From positions 1 to 46,651 of the forward strand of contig JAUWIN010000006.1 in the NCBI GenBank assembly GCA_030605345.1: 46,651 nt of DNA, read 5' to 3'. Shown piece after piece: positions 16,969-24,840 of this stretch; positions within the stretch are counted from its first letter, which is position 1; each line of letters opens with the position of its first letter. The position numbers were made by a program, and so were the translations under genes. The notes below the pieces were generated by a model that made no database searches, was not told where the DNA came from, and saw only the letters and a list, made by a program, of their open reading frames with translations. This DNA is from Candidatus Brocadiia bacterium. Its GTDB lineage: Bacteria; Planctomycetota; PUPC01.

Positions 16969-16988
16969 CCGCGCGCTCAGCAGCGCGG
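16969..16988. terminator. Hairpin between convergent genes
   Basis: CCGCGC (16969-16974) pairs with GCGCGG (16983-16988) across an 8-base loop, in the 51-bp gap between the SDR and GT4 stops. It could stop transcription from both sides; there is no clear T-run. Confidence 0.35.
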
Positions 16989-16995
16989 ATGGCTC

Positions 16996-18108
16996 TCAGC
17001 CGCCTGCCCCCACGAACGCATCATACAATTCAGTATAATTCCGCACCATGATGCTGACGTCGAACCGCTCACGGGCACGGGCGCGCGCTTTTTCGGTCTG
17101 CTCCGGGGCAGGGTTCGCCAGCGCCTTACAGATGCCTTCCGCAAGTCTGTCGGGGTCGGCGGGCGGGACAAGAATGCCCCCCGCGCCGAGCACCTCCGGC
17201 AATGAGTCAACGGCGGAAGCAACCACCGGGACGCCAGCGGCCATCGCCTCGACCAACGTCAGCCCGAACCCCTCGTAGAGCGACGGCATCGCGAACACAT
17301 CGAACGCGTGCAGCAGGTCGGGCACGTCAGACCGCCCGCCGACGAGGTGGATACGCGCGGCGCAGCCGGAACGCCGGGCGAGCGAGCGCAGTTTGCCCAT
17401 CTCCGGGCCGTCCCCGGCAATGACCAGTTCGGCGTCGTCCCAGGGTTTTGGGAGTCTGGAAACCGCCTGAATGAGGTAGCGGTGGCCCTTTTGCCGGGCG
17501 AGCCTGCCGACGCTGCCTACCACCTTCGCTTCCGGTCTGATGCCGAACTCGGCTCTCACATCGCGGCGCGGTCTCGACGGCTTCGCAAAGCTGGCGGTGT
17601 CAATGCCGTTCGGTATCACCGTGAACCTGTCTGCGGGCAGGCGTGTCCTTCTCGACTGGAATTCGAGCACTGCGTTCGACACGCAGACAGTGATGGCGCC
17701 GAGTGGGTCGGTTTTTCGTTCGAGCCAGAAGCGCCAGGGCCGCCATCTTCGCTCGGCGATGTGCACGGTCGAAATGATATTTGGGACAGCCGCCCGGCGG
17801 CCGATCCATCGGCCCAGCACGTTCGCGTGGAACATGTGGCAATGGAGGACGTGAGGCTGCACGTCGCGGAGCAACTTTTCGAGCGCCGCGGCGCGCCGCA
17901 GCTGCCACTTGGCAGTCAGCCCCAGCGACATGACATCGACGCCGGCGTCCTTCAGCCGGCCGACGTTCCCGCCCTGCGCCCCTGGCACCGCAAGGATGGA
18001 GCAGACCGAGATTTGATAGCGCTCCGGGTCGAGACGGGTGGCGATGTCAAGGACGACCTGCTCCGCGCCCCCCTGTCCAAGTCCGGTTACGAGTTGCAGG
18101 ACTTTCAT
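16996..18108 (-). CDS. Glycosyltransferase family 4
   Basis: A 370-residue GT-B glycosyltransferase. The N-terminus VTGLGQGGAEQVVLDIA is the classic GT4 acceptor-lobe start. The donor lobe has VIPNGIDTASF, VGSVGRLARQKGHRYLI, VIAGDGPEM, and the E-x7-E signature in PSLYEGFGLTLVEAMAAGVPVV. It transfers a sugar from a nucleotide sugar, probably for envelope glycans; no signal peptide or membrane span. The ATG at 18108 overlaps the tadA stop by 4 bp (ATGA), so it is the third gene of a DUF1844-tadA-GT4 operon. Specific sugar and acceptor are unknown. Confidence 0.9.
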   Translation of the reverse strand: MKVLQLVTGLGQGGAEQVVLDIATRLDPERYQISVCSILAVPGAQGGNVGRLKDAGVDVMSLGLTAKWQLRRAAALEKLLRDVQPHVLHCHMFHANVLGRWIGRRAAVPNIISTVHIAERRWRPWRFWLERKTDPLGAITVCVSNAVLEFQSRRTRLPADRFTVIPNGIDTASFAKPSRPRRDVRAEFGIRPEAKVVGSVGRLARQKGHRYLIQAVSRLPKPWDDAELVIAGDGPEMGKLRSLARRSGCAARIHLVGGRSDVPDLLHAFDVFAMPSLYEGFGLTLVEAMAAGVPVVASAVDSLPEVLGAGGILVPPADPDRLAEGICKALANPAPEQTEKARARARERFDVSIMVRNYTELYDAFVGAGG

Positions 18109-18605
18109 TCCAGCTCGCGCCGCGCGGCCGAGTGTGCCTGTCTCTTATTCCTGAAAAACTCGGTAAGTATTTCGGAGCATTCCCGTTCGAGCACGCCGGA
18201 GGTCACTTCGACGATGTGGTTCAGCCTGGGGTCGCGCGGGATGTCGTAAAGGGAACCGACCGCGCCGCCCTTGGGGTCGCACGGCCCAAAGACCAGCCTG
18301 GGCAGCCGGGCCAGCACGATTGCGCCGGCGCACATGGCGCAGGGTTCGAGCGTAACATACATTGTGCAGCCGTCGAGGCGCCAGCCGCCGCAGTGTTCCG
18401 CGGCCTGGGTGATGGCAATCATCTCGGCGTGTGCTGTCGGGTCGCCCAGCAACTGGCGCTGGTTGTGCGCTCGGGCGATGATGCTGCCGTTGCGAACAAT
18501 AGCGGCGCCGACCGGGACCTCTCCGTTATCGAGCGCCAGGCGGGCCTGTCGCAGCGCTTCGGCCATGTAGTCTTCATCGCGGTTCTTCGCATGTATCGCG
18601 TTCAT
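18105..18605 (-). CDS. tadA: tRNA-specific adenosine deaminase TadA
   Basis: A 166-residue zinc deaminase that converts the wobble adenosine A34 of tRNA-Arg(ACG) to inosine. The active site is complete: H59-A-E61 (zinc ligand and catalytic Glu) and P-C89-A-M-C92 (zinc ligands). GEVPVGAAIV and GDPTAHAEM are TadA hallmarks, and the C-terminus has the usual EFFRNKR helix. The start ATG overlaps the DUF1844 stop by 4 bp and its stop overlaps the GT4 start by 4 bp, so the operon is translationally coupled throughout. Confidence 0.95.
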   Translation of the reverse strand: MNAIHAKNRDEDYMAEALRQARLALDNGEVPVGAAIVRNGSIIARAHNQRQLLGDPTAHAEMIAITQAAEHCGGWRLDGCTMYVTLEPCAMCAGAIVLARLPRLVFGPCDPKGGAVGSLYDIPRDPRLNHIVEVTSGVLERECSEILTEFFRNKRQAHSAARRELE

Positions 18606-18943
18606 GAACTTGCCCGGACGTAGCGCATGCGGAGGTCGTAGAGTGAGTTTTCGAGCATCTGTTTCTCCTCCTCGGCGAGGTTGCCCTCGGTCTTATCGCC
18701 GAGCATCTGAAGCATGTCGATGCTGAACTTGGCCGCGTCGAGGTCCTGCGTCCGCTTGCCGTCCACCGGGCTTTCCATCTCACCCAGGGCGATAAGGGCC
18801 TGGGCGACGAATGACGACACAATCACCGGGAAAGAAGCTTCGGGCGGCTGTCCGGGCGCGCGGTCAGTTTTTTCCGAGCTCAGTTTTTCCGCTTCCTCGC
18901 GGGCCTGTTTCTTCCATTCGTGGTCAACCTTTTTGTCGCTCAT
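18602..18943 (-). CDS. DUF1844 domain protein
   Basis: A 113-residue acidic protein. After a charged N-terminus (DKKVDHEWKKQAREEAEKL) the DUF1844 core follows: FPVIVSSFVAQALIALGEM and the helix-rich AKFSIDMLQMLGDKTEGNL with LYDLRMRYV at the end. The family is common in planctomycetes and related phyla; function is unknown. ATG 18943 is chosen because GGAGG lies six bases upstream; an in-frame start at 18967 lacks this. It is the first gene of the tadA-GT4 operon; the 93-bp gap from the upstream hydrolase gene shows no clear promoter, so read-through from there is possible. Confidence 0.85.
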   Translation of the reverse strand: MSDKKVDHEWKKQAREEAEKLSSEKTDRAPGQPPEASFPVIVSSFVAQALIALGEMESPVDGKRTQDLDAAKFSIDMLQMLGDKTEGNLAEEEKQMLENSLYDLRMRYVRASS

Positions 18944-19036
18944 CGTGTGCCTCCTCCGTGTTCCCAACGCTGAAACTCAGGCTCAATGTTGCGGCGAAAA
19001 CTCTGCGTGTTCCGCCAGCCCACCCATCTTATCAAC

Positions 19037-19711
19037 CTACGCTGTGCCGAGAAAAGGATTTGTCTGCTTTTCGCGGCCGATGGTGGTGCAGGGGCCGTGG
19101 CCGGGCAGGACAAGCGAGTCGTCCGGCAGGGTGAAAAGCTTCTCTCGTATTGCCGCAATGAGCGCCTCCTCATCGCCGCCCGGCAAGTCCGTGCGGCCGA
19201 TACCGCCAGCGAACAGCGTATCGCCGCTGAAAAGCATGGGCGCGACGGAGTCCGTCCCAGGCCAATATAACGCAATCCCGCCGGGCGTGTGCCCGGGCAG
19301 ATGGATAACTTTGAAGCAGTTTTTGCCCAGCGCGATTTCGTCCCCCTGTTCCACCGTTCGGTCTGCCGGGGGCGATTTGATGGACCTGCCGAACAATGCG
19401 GACAGATTCTTCACCGGTTCCAAGAGCAATTCGGCGTCGGCGGAGTGAACACACAGCTCCGTCTCCGGGTATCGCTCTTTCAGTTCTGCGTTAGCCGCAA
19501 TATGGTCAGCGTGGCCGTGGGTATTCACGATGAACTTCGGCCGGGCGCCGGCCATGCGGATCGACTCCGCAACCAGGCCAGCGTCGCCGCCCGGATCGAC
19601 CACCATCATCTCGTCCGTGGCCTTATCTGTGACGAGATAGCAGACCGCCTGCATCGGCCCCACGGTCAGCATGTCCACCCGAACCGGCCGCTGTTTTTCC
19701 TCGATACTCAC
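19037..19711 (-). CDS. Metallo-beta-lactamase-fold hydrolase, glyoxalase-II-like
   Basis: A 224-residue MBL-fold enzyme. The metal site is complete: H65-x-H67-x-D69-H70 in NTHGHADH, His in LPGHTPGG, Asp in FSGDTLF, and a final His in LPGHGPC. The pattern matches the small hydroxyacylglutathione-hydrolase-like (YcbL-type) group, which hydrolyses thioesters such as S-lactoylglutathione; the true substrate is not known. GTG 19711 has AAGGAGG just upstream. A good promoter lies at 19782-19810, divergent from that of the nuclease-OLD pair. Confidence 0.88.
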   Translation of the reverse strand: MSIEEKQRPVRVDMLTVGPMQAVCYLVTDKATDEMMVVDPGGDAGLVAESIRMAGARPKFIVNTHGHADHIAANAELKERYPETELCVHSADAELLLEPVKNLSALFGRSIKSPPADRTVEQGDEIALGKNCFKVIHLPGHTPGGIALYWPGTDSVAPMLFSGDTLFAGGIGRTDLPGGDEEALIAAIREKLFTLPDDSLVLPGHGPCTTIGREKQTNPFLGTA

Positions 19712-19781
19712 ACGTCCTCCTTCGCGGCTACCCTGGCACGACCCGGCTACGCCACGCTCCGCCCTGACGAGCTGGCGCTAA

Positions 19782-19810
19782 ATCATAGAACTGGCGCCGG
19801 GCGAAGTCAA
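19782..19810 (-). promoter_or_regulatory. Sigma-70 promoter of the MBL hydrolase gene
   Basis: Read leftward: -35 TTGACT, 17-bp spacer, -10 TATGAT, about 70 bases upstream of the GTG at 19711. Confidence 0.7.
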
Positions 19811-19879
19811 TCCGACGCGCCCGTGCGCGCCCCGAGCCGGTGGACCGCCAATCGCTCACCACTGACCAGTCCTTTTTTC

Positions 19880-19907
19880 TTGACTCCCGGCCCCGCCCCC
19901 GTATCCT
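19880..19907 (+). promoter_or_regulatory. Sigma-70 promoter of the nuclease-OLD pair
   Basis: -35 TTGACT (19880-19885), 16-bp GC-rich spacer, -10 TATCCT (19902-19907). The gap 19712-20086 (375 bp) holds this promoter, the divergent one at 19782-19810, and a leader of about 170 bases with no gene seen. Confidence 0.5.
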
Positions 19908-20086
19908 CAGCCCAACGGAGTGGGCCAGGTCGCCGCAACACGACCCAACCACCACGCCACGCCGCGTTGGTTTCCAGAGCGCGGCCTTCGGACGTAGCCG
20001 CTGCGGTACCCTGTGCGGACCAGAGGTCAACGGTGACACACGGCCGAACCAGCAGAGCTTGGTGAGTTTGTCGGATAGGTGGCGCA

Positions 20087-20590
20087 ATGCAGGACAGAGC
20101 ACCTATGCTGGATGACCTGAGAGGTCACATCGGGGAGAAGCTAGCCAGCCTAGAGGGGGATTGGGTCCACAAGAACAGCGGGTATGAACAAGGAATCTGT
20201 GAGGCGCTGGAGATGGTTCGAGACAAGAAGCAACGCTATTGGGATGCGAGGTGGGGCAACTACTTCCTTGAGTTCAAGAAGGGGAAAAGCATTTGGCTAG
20301 ACCTCGTAAGGTATAGCGAAGTGCTGTTGCGAACAAGTGAACGCGCTAGGAGACGAACCTATTGCCTCTTCTTTGTGCCGGATGCGGCGGGGTGGGCGGG
20401 GCGACGGATCGAAGAGGTGGTCTGTGTGGATTCGCGAGAGCTCATCGTGAAGCTGGAGCTAACTGAGGAGCAAGCTCTTGCGTTGCTCGGCCTGAAGGCG
20501 AGTGTGCCGCGGTCGTTGAACGCTCAAGCGAGTCTGACACCGAAGGATGTCAGGCAGATCGCGGTATTTGCCGTTCCCTCGCGGGGCTGA
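20087..20590 (+). CDS. Small PD-(D/E)XK nuclease-like protein
   Basis: A 167-residue protein I do not recognise as a named family. It has the spacing of a PD-(D/E)XK nuclease core: an N-terminal helix with acidic residues (EQGICEALEMVRDKK), then D53 in YWDARWGN, a hydrophobic strand, and E62-F-K64 in FLEFKKGK, followed by a helix (WLDLVRYSEVLL). The later strand YCLFFVPD and the EEVVCVDSRELIVKL segment complete an alpha/beta fold. By analogy the role would be metal-dependent DNA cleavage or end binding; this is inference from motif only. ATG 20087 has AGGTGG four bases upstream. It lies 75 bp before the OLD gene under one promoter, so the two probably work together. Confidence 0.6.
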   Translation: MQDRAPMLDDLRGHIGEKLASLEGDWVHKNSGYEQGICEALEMVRDKKQRYWDARWGNYFLEFKKGKSIWLDLVRYSEVLLRTSERARRRTYCLFFVPDAAGWAGRRIEEVVCVDSRELIVKLELTEEQALALLGLKASVPRSLNAQASLTPKDVRQIAVFAVPSRG

Positions 20591-20665
20591 GGCAAGTGCG
20601 GCGCCCGCTATACGGTCGCTTGGACTTCAGGAAACGACATGTTTGTGTCTAGCAAGGGGGAATAG

Positions 20666-22657
20666 ATGAAACTCAAGAGCATACACATCGAGAACTTCCG
20701 GTCGATCAAGAACGAGACCATCGAGCTGGATGACTACACCTGCATGGTGGGGGCCAACGGAACTGGCAAATCGACTGTCCTGCAGGCCTTGAATATTTTC
20801 TTTCGCAATACTGCCGGGGTCACTACGGGTGTATGGACCCTCACGCAAGAAGATTTCCATCACAGGGGCACGTCTAGCCCCGTTACTGTCACCCTGACTT
20901 TCCAGGATCTCTCAGCGGACGCGCAAAAGGATCTACACGCCTACTACCGACAGGACAAGCTCATCGTTTCCGCCAAGGCTACGTGGAATCCGGATACGGC
21001 CAGCGCCGAGGTCAAGCAGTATGGTTCGCGACTTGTAATGCGGGACTTCGCTCCCTTCTTTGCCGCTGACAACGAAGGCGCAAAACTGGCCGATCTGAGG
21101 CCGATCTACACGGGCATCAGGGAGCAACACCAAGAGCTTCCGTCCGAGTCGACCAAGCGCGGAATGACCGAGGCGCTTCAGTCCTACGAGAAGGAGCGCC
21201 CTGATCTGTGCGAGTTGGTGGAGTCCAGTAGCCAATTCTATGGTTGGACCAGGGGTACGAATCTACTGGACAAGTACATTCAGTGGGTCTACGTGCCAGC
21301 GATCAAACAGCCATCTGAAGAACAGGAAGAAGGGACTAGAACGGCGTTGGGGCAATTGCTGCAGCGGACTGTTCGAGGAAAGGTCGATTTCGAGTCGCCA
21401 TTAGCGGATCTCAAGGCGGATCTCAAGCAAAGGTACCAACAACTCCTCGACGACAACAAGGGACTGCTCGGCGCTCTTGAGCGGTCTCTTGAGAGTAGGC
21501 TTCAACAGTGGGCGACTCCGGGTGCAACCTTGTCCATAGGCTGGCGTTATGACCCTGATAAATCGGTTGTGATCAATACACCAAGCGCACGGGTTTCAAT
21601 TGGTGAAGACGATTTCATGGGTGAGGTTGCCAGACTTGGCCACGGGCTACAAAGAGCTTTCCTTGTGTCCATGTTGCAGGAACTTGCAACAGCTGAGGAG
21701 GAGGACGGTGCGACGCTTCTGTTGGGCTTCGAGGAGCCGGAGCTCTACCTTCATCCGCCACAGGCTCAGCATGTCTCGAATCTCCTAGAAGTCCTTGCAC
21801 GGGAACGACAACATAATTCCCAGGTTCTCCTCACCACCCACAGTCCATATTTCGTTTCCAGCAAAGGGTTCGAAAGCGTCCGCTTGTTCCGGAAAGATCC
21901 GTCCAGGCGATTCTCGACCGTTACAGCTACTGACTACAAGCAACTCGAGGCTCTGTTGTCGGCGGCATTGTCCCAGAAACCAGGGACGCCGAGTAGCCTG
22001 ATGGCCAGGATTGAGCAGGTCATGCAGCCGTCGCAGAAAGAGCTCTTTTTCGCAAATCTTGCGGTCTTGGTGGAGGGGCCTGAGGACGTTGCTTTCATCT
22101 CGACGTGCCTCCACCTCACAGAAAGATGGGACGAGTTCAGGCGGTGTGGCTGTCACTTTGTGGTATGTGAATGCAAGACCAACATGAGTCGCCCGCTTGC
22201 GATTGCCCTCCAGCTCGGCATACGTGCGTTCGTCGTCTTTGACTCAGACACGAACAAACGCAAGCCCGACGAAATCAACAAGAATCGGAGGGACAATGCC
22301 TGTCTCCTTGCGTTGTCGGCATTTTGCTCCAAACGGCCGGATGAGATCAACGTGATCGATGTGGCCACCATTCCGGACACTGACGCCCTTTCCTCAGATA
22401 CGTTGTGGCGTGGCAGCGGCATCATGTGGTCTCCGAATCTGGCGGCGGTTGTGCACGCCGATTTCGGCCAGAGTGTGTGGGACGCTGCAGAGGCGAGAGC
22501 CAGAGAAAAGCACCAATTGACGGGTGACGTCAGACGCAAGAATCCGATGCTTGTTGCCGCCACCATCGAACACCTGTACAGTGACTCCAAGAGCTCTCAG
22601 CTGCTTGAGAAGGCCTGCGACGCAATACTGAGCGCGGCGCGGTCCGTATCGCCCTAG
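20666..22657 (+). CDS. OLD-family ATPase/TOPRIM endonuclease (class 1-like)
   Basis: A 663-residue protein with an N-terminal ABC-type ATPase and a C-terminal TOPRIM nuclease. Walker A is GANGTGKST (29-37) after the SMC/RecF-like start IHIENFRSIKNETIEL. LGFEEPELYLHP (Walker B region near 356) and TTHSPYF (switch histidine) close the ATPase. The TOPRIM has Glu470 in LVEGPEDVAFI and Asp526-x-Asp528 in VVFDSDTNKR, the metal-binding residues. OLD proteins act in phage exclusion (P2 Old, Gabija GajA, retron effectors). AAGGGGG lies five bases before the ATG. No UvrD-type helicase (Gabija) or reverse transcriptase follows; the only partner is the small nuclease-like gene upstream. A duplicated spacer block follows. 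Confidence 0.88.
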   Translation: MKLKSIHIENFRSIKNETIELDDYTCMVGANGTGKSTVLQALNIFFRNTAGVTTGVWTLTQEDFHHRGTSSPVTVTLTFQDLSADAQKDLHAYYRQDKLIVSAKATWNPDTASAEVKQYGSRLVMRDFAPFFAADNEGAKLADLRPIYTGIREQHQELPSESTKRGMTEALQSYEKERPDLCELVESSSQFYGWTRGTNLLDKYIQWVYVPAIKQPSEEQEEGTRTALGQLLQRTVRGKVDFESPLADLKADLKQRYQQLLDDNKGLLGALERSLESRLQQWATPGATLSIGWRYDPDKSVVINTPSARVSIGEDDFMGEVARLGHGLQRAFLVSMLQELATAEEEDGATLLLGFEEPELYLHPPQAQHVSNLLEVLARERQHNSQVLLTTHSPYFVSSKGFESVRLFRKDPSRRFSTVTATDYKQLEALLSAALSQKPGTPSSLMARIEQVMQPSQKELFFANLAVLVEGPEDVAFISTCLHLTERWDEFRRCGCHFVVCECKTNMSRPLAIALQLGIRAFVVFDSDTNKRKPDEINKNRRDNACLLALSAFCSKRPDEINVIDVATIPDTDALSSDTLWRGSGIMWSPNLAAVVHADFGQSVWDAAEARAREKHQLTGDVRRKNPMLVAATIEHLYSDSKSSQLLEKACDAILSAARSVSP

Positions 22658-22664
22658 CGTACGG

Positions 22665-22676
22665 AGTTCGGGGGAC
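22665..22676. repeat. 12-bp end motif after the OLD gene
   Basis: AGTTCGGGGGAC, 8 bases after the OLD stop; the same 12 bases lie at 23752-23763 soon after the Fe-S gene stop. In both places an AATA follows within two bases. It resembles motifs found near REP-type elements, but no transposase is visible. Confidence 0.6.
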
Positions 22677-22733
22677 GCAATAGTTATCTCTAGGTGGTTG
22701 CGGATATTCAGGGGGAACCGGGGACAGGGCTCC

Positions 22734-22748
22734 GCGCGCCGGGCGCGC
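22734..22748. terminator. GC-rich hairpin downstream of OLD gene
   Basis: GCGCGC-CGG-GCGCGC stem-loop with flanking TCC/GGA, about 80 bases after the OLD stop. No T-run. The 411-bp gap 22658-23068 holds this hairpin and repeat blocks R1 and R2, and no gene. Confidence 0.3.
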
Positions 22749-22880
22749 TACGGACCACATAGGCAGCTAGCGGCGTAGCAGTCCCTCTTTTCCCCGTTAC
22801 GGTGCGACCTTTCGTCGCACTCCGAAAGCTGGCTTGGCCAGCGCCAAAGAAGAAAGTCCAAGCTGCGACCATCCATACTT

Positions 22881-22927
22881 GCCCGCCGCTCTCCTTGACT
22901 TGACCCGCCAACACCGATAAAATCCGC
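22881..22927 (+). repeat. Repeat R1 copy A: duplicated ileS-type promoter
   Basis: 47 bp identical to 24841-24887. It carries -35 TTGACT (22895-22900), a 17-bp spacer and -10 TAAAAT (22918-22923), so it can act as a promoter for the Fe-S gene at 23069. Confidence 0.85.
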
Positions 22928-22954
22928 ACTCCTTTTCGCTCGGACTTCGAGCTG

Positions 22955-23041
22955 CGAGTTCCGCGTTCAGCGTGTGGTGTCCCACGCTGCGTCTTTCCAG
23001 TTGGGGCGTGGGCGCGGTTTGCGTCCGTGGACGCTGATGTC
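22955..23041 (+). repeat. Repeat R2 copy A (87 bp)
   Basis: 83 of 87 positions match 23962-24048. It includes an AGCGTG/CACGCT stem and GCGTCC-GT-GGACGC near its end. It lies directly before the Fe-S gene. Confidence 0.85.
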
Positions 23042-23068
23042 CCCTTTTTCGCTCGGTCTATTTGACCA

Positions 23069-23734
23069 ATGAACATTCCCGATATCGACACAGCTTTTCG
23101 CGAAGCAAACGAACACAACACGCCTTATGACATAGGAATAATAAGACCGGGGGATATAGTGCCGGTGTGGTCCGAATACGACCGCCGATATTCCAGCACC
23201 CCACCTGCTTTCGTCAAATCGGTAATCGTATATGTCATACTCACTACAGTTGCCGCAGACTATTATTTCAGAGAATCGCTTACTCCGAGAATAATTAGTA
23301 TTCTAAAACGCAAATTCGGCAATCATTTTGGTTATGACGATTATCAGGTAAATAGAAAACAACTCGCCGTACTGGCTGGATTGGGCAAAATTGCGAAGCA
23401 ATCATTAGTCTTCACAAATAAGTTCGGCCTCAACGCCAAGATCGATGCCATATTCAGCGACTTCGAATTCGACGAATATTCTATATACGATGGTGAACGC
23501 TATCGTGAAGAGTGTGCATCCTGCGCCGCTCCCTGCATAAGCAAGTGTCCCGTGAAGTGCAAAATGGCATATCGCTTGGATGATGTATCCGCGTGCGATA
23601 AATACATAACCCCCAACTGGGACATGCCCGAACTTATGTGCAGGACTTGCATCCAGGAGTGCGCATCATCAGAGCGATTGTTGGAGAACTATCCGTCAGA
23701 GGCGCACAAGAGAATTGGGCACCCTGAACTGTAA
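23069..23734 (+). CDS. Fe-S protein resembling the epoxyqueuosine reductase (QueG) C-terminus
   Basis: A 221-residue protein. The N-terminal 140 residues form an alpha/beta domain (QLAVLAGLGKIAKQSLVFTN, FGLNAKIDAIFSDFEF) like the region of QueG and reductive dehalogenases that precedes the clusters. Two cysteine sets follow: CASCAAPCISKCP and, later, CRTCIQECA, enough for two [4Fe-4S] clusters. QueG proper is longer (about 350) and has a cobalamin domain, which is only partly represented here; the real reaction is unknown. Codon use is AT-rich (many AAT, ATA, TAT), unlike all neighbours, which points to horizontal gain. There is no Shine-Dalgarno before the ATG at 23069. It sits between repeat blocks R2A and R3A, in the place the DUF433 pair has in the next unit. 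Confidence 0.65.
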   Translation: MNIPDIDTAFREANEHNTPYDIGIIRPGDIVPVWSEYDRRYSSTPPAFVKSVIVYVILTTVAADYYFRESLTPRIISILKRKFGNHFGYDDYQVNRKQLAVLAGLGKIAKQSLVFTNKFGLNAKIDAIFSDFEFDEYSIYDGERYREECASCAAPCISKCPVKCKMAYRLDDVSACDKYITPNWDMPELMCRTCIQECASSERLLENYPSEAHKRIGHPEL

Positions 23735-23751
23735 AAAAGGGACGCTGGGGT

Positions 23752-23763
23752 AGTTCGGGGGAC
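23752..23763. repeat. 12-bp end motif after the Fe-S gene
   Basis: AGTTCGGGGGAC, identical to 22665-22676 and likewise a short distance after a stop codon. The 462-bp gap 23735-24196 holds this motif, the DUF5615 remnant, repeat R2B and the DUF433 promoter. Confidence 0.6.
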
Positions 23764-23819
23764 AATACACTTAATTCAGAGATGGTTATGCACACCGTGC
23801 CCGCAACGCCTAATATGAA

Positions 23820-23933
23820 GTGAAAAACGGGCTCGACGAGAACCTTCCCGCGGGCCGGTTGTTTCGTCGTTCTTACCGAGCGCAAGCTCCGCGTCGTCTC
23901 GCCTGAGTAGTCCTGAGCATGTGCGGAAGAGAA
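23820..23933 (+). pseudogene. Deleted copy of the DUF5615 gene with its 3' tail (R3 copy A)
   Basis: The first 32 bases (GTG start, codons for a LDENLP-like start) match the start of the intact DUF5615 gene at 24442. Positions 23852-23933 match 24743-24824, its last codons plus 3' flank. About 270 bp in between are missing and the junction is out of frame, so nothing functional is made. The intact copy lies 600 bp downstream, showing that the whole unit was duplicated and this copy decayed. Confidence 0.85.
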
Positions 23934-23961
23934 CGGAGCGGGTTGGTTTTCGCCCGGGCTT

Positions 23962-24048
23962 CGAGTTCCGCGTTCCGCGTGTGGTGTCCCACGCTGCGTC
24001 TTTCCAGCTGGGGCGTGGCCGCGGTTTGCGTCCGTGGACGCTTATGTC
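23962..24048 (+). repeat. Repeat R2 copy B (87 bp)
   Basis: 83/87 match to 22955-23041. It lies about 150 bp before the DUF433 start, as copy A lies just before the Fe-S gene. Confidence 0.85.
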
Positions 24049-24108
24049 GGCTTTTGCGGGTTAATCTGGGTCTGCGACGCTGGGCTCTGAGTCGCCATCA
24101 GAAATCGT

Positions 24109-24138
24109 TTGGTCTGAGCGGCCGCCGCGTGCTATACT
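24109..24138 (+). promoter_or_regulatory. Likely promoter of the DUF433-DUF5615 pair
   Basis: -10 TATACT (24133-24138) with a weaker -35 TTGGTC (24109-24114) 18 bp upstream. Transcription would start near 24145, so an in-frame ATG at 24146 is unlikely to be used and the ATG at 24197 with GGAGG is the start. Confidence 0.5.
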
Positions 24139-24196
24139 TACGGCAATGATGGAGCGGCGGTCGGCGCCGACGGTAGCCGTCACGGAGGAAGATACA

Positions 24197-24445
24197 ATGA
24201 GCGGGCCGAAGTACGCGGATCGCATTGTGCGTGACCCGTCGGTCTGCGGCGGTGAGCCAGTCATCAAGGGCACACGGGTGACGGTGCGCACGATCCTCGC
24301 CAGTCTCGCCGAGGGCGGGAACGTCGAGGAGATTCTGGCGGACTTCCCGACGTTGTCGGCGGAGGATGTCCGAGCGGTCATTGCATTTGCAGCGGCGTCG
24401 GCCGGGGAAGACCTGCCGGTCACGGGCACACCCAGCATCAAGTGA
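24197..24445 (+). CDS. DUF433 protein, antitoxin-like
   Basis: An 82-residue protein whose core matches DUF433: RIVRDPSVCGGEPVIKGTRV, then VRTILASLAEGGNVEEIL, DFPTLSAEDVRAVIAFA. The fold is a winged-helix-like DNA-binding domain, and such genes are often paired with PIN-like DUF5615 genes, so an antitoxin role is likely. GGAGG lies eight bases before the ATG. Its stop overlaps the GTG start of the next gene by 4 bp (GTGA), so the pair is translationally coupled. This is the only intact copy; an upstream unit keeps just a scrap of its partner. Confidence 0.88.
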   Translation: MSGPKYADRIVRDPSVCGGEPVIKGTRVTVRTILASLAEGGNVEEILADFPTLSAEDVRAVIAFAAASAGEDLPVTGTPSIK

Positions 24446-24801
24446 AAATCAAGCTCGACGAGAACCTTCCCGCCGCCCTGAGTGAAGCCCTTTCTGCATT
24501 GGGCCACGATGTGGACACCGTGCTGGCGGAGGGTCTGGCTGGAACGTCCGACGACCAAGTTTGGCAGGCGGCGCAGGAGTCGGCGCGCTTCCTGATCACC
24601 CAAGACCTGGACTTCTCAGACATCCGGCGATTTGCCCCGGGAACCCACGGTGGCATCCTCCTCGTGCGGCTTGTGCAACCGGGCCGGCAGGCGCTGGTAC
24701 ACCAAGTGGAAACGGTTTTCCGAACGGAAAAGGTGCAGGAGTGGGCCGGCTGTTTCGTCGTTCTTACCGAGCGCAAGCTTCGCGTTGTCTCGCCTCAGTA
24801 G
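24442..24801 (+). CDS. DUF5615 PIN-like protein, toxin-like
   Basis: A 119-residue protein of the DUF5615 (PIN-like) family. Acidic residues expected at a metal site are visible: D6-E7 in KLDENLP, the DV..TV after LGHD, and D-x-D in ITQDLDFSD. HGGILLVRL and FVVLTERKLRV complete the core. PIN domains are metal-dependent RNases, so a toxin role next to a DUF433 antitoxin is the usual reading; activity is not shown. GTG 24442 overlaps the DUF433 stop. A deleted copy lies at 23820-23933. Confidence 0.88.
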   Translation: MKIKLDENLPAALSEALSALGHDVDTVLAEGLAGTSDDQVWQAAQESARFLITQDLDFSDIRRFAPGTHGGILLVRLVQPGRQALVHQVETVFRTEKVQEWAGCFVVLTERKLRVVSPQ

Positions 24802-24840
24802 TCCTGAGCACGTGCGGAAGAGAAGCAGTCCGCGTTCTCC

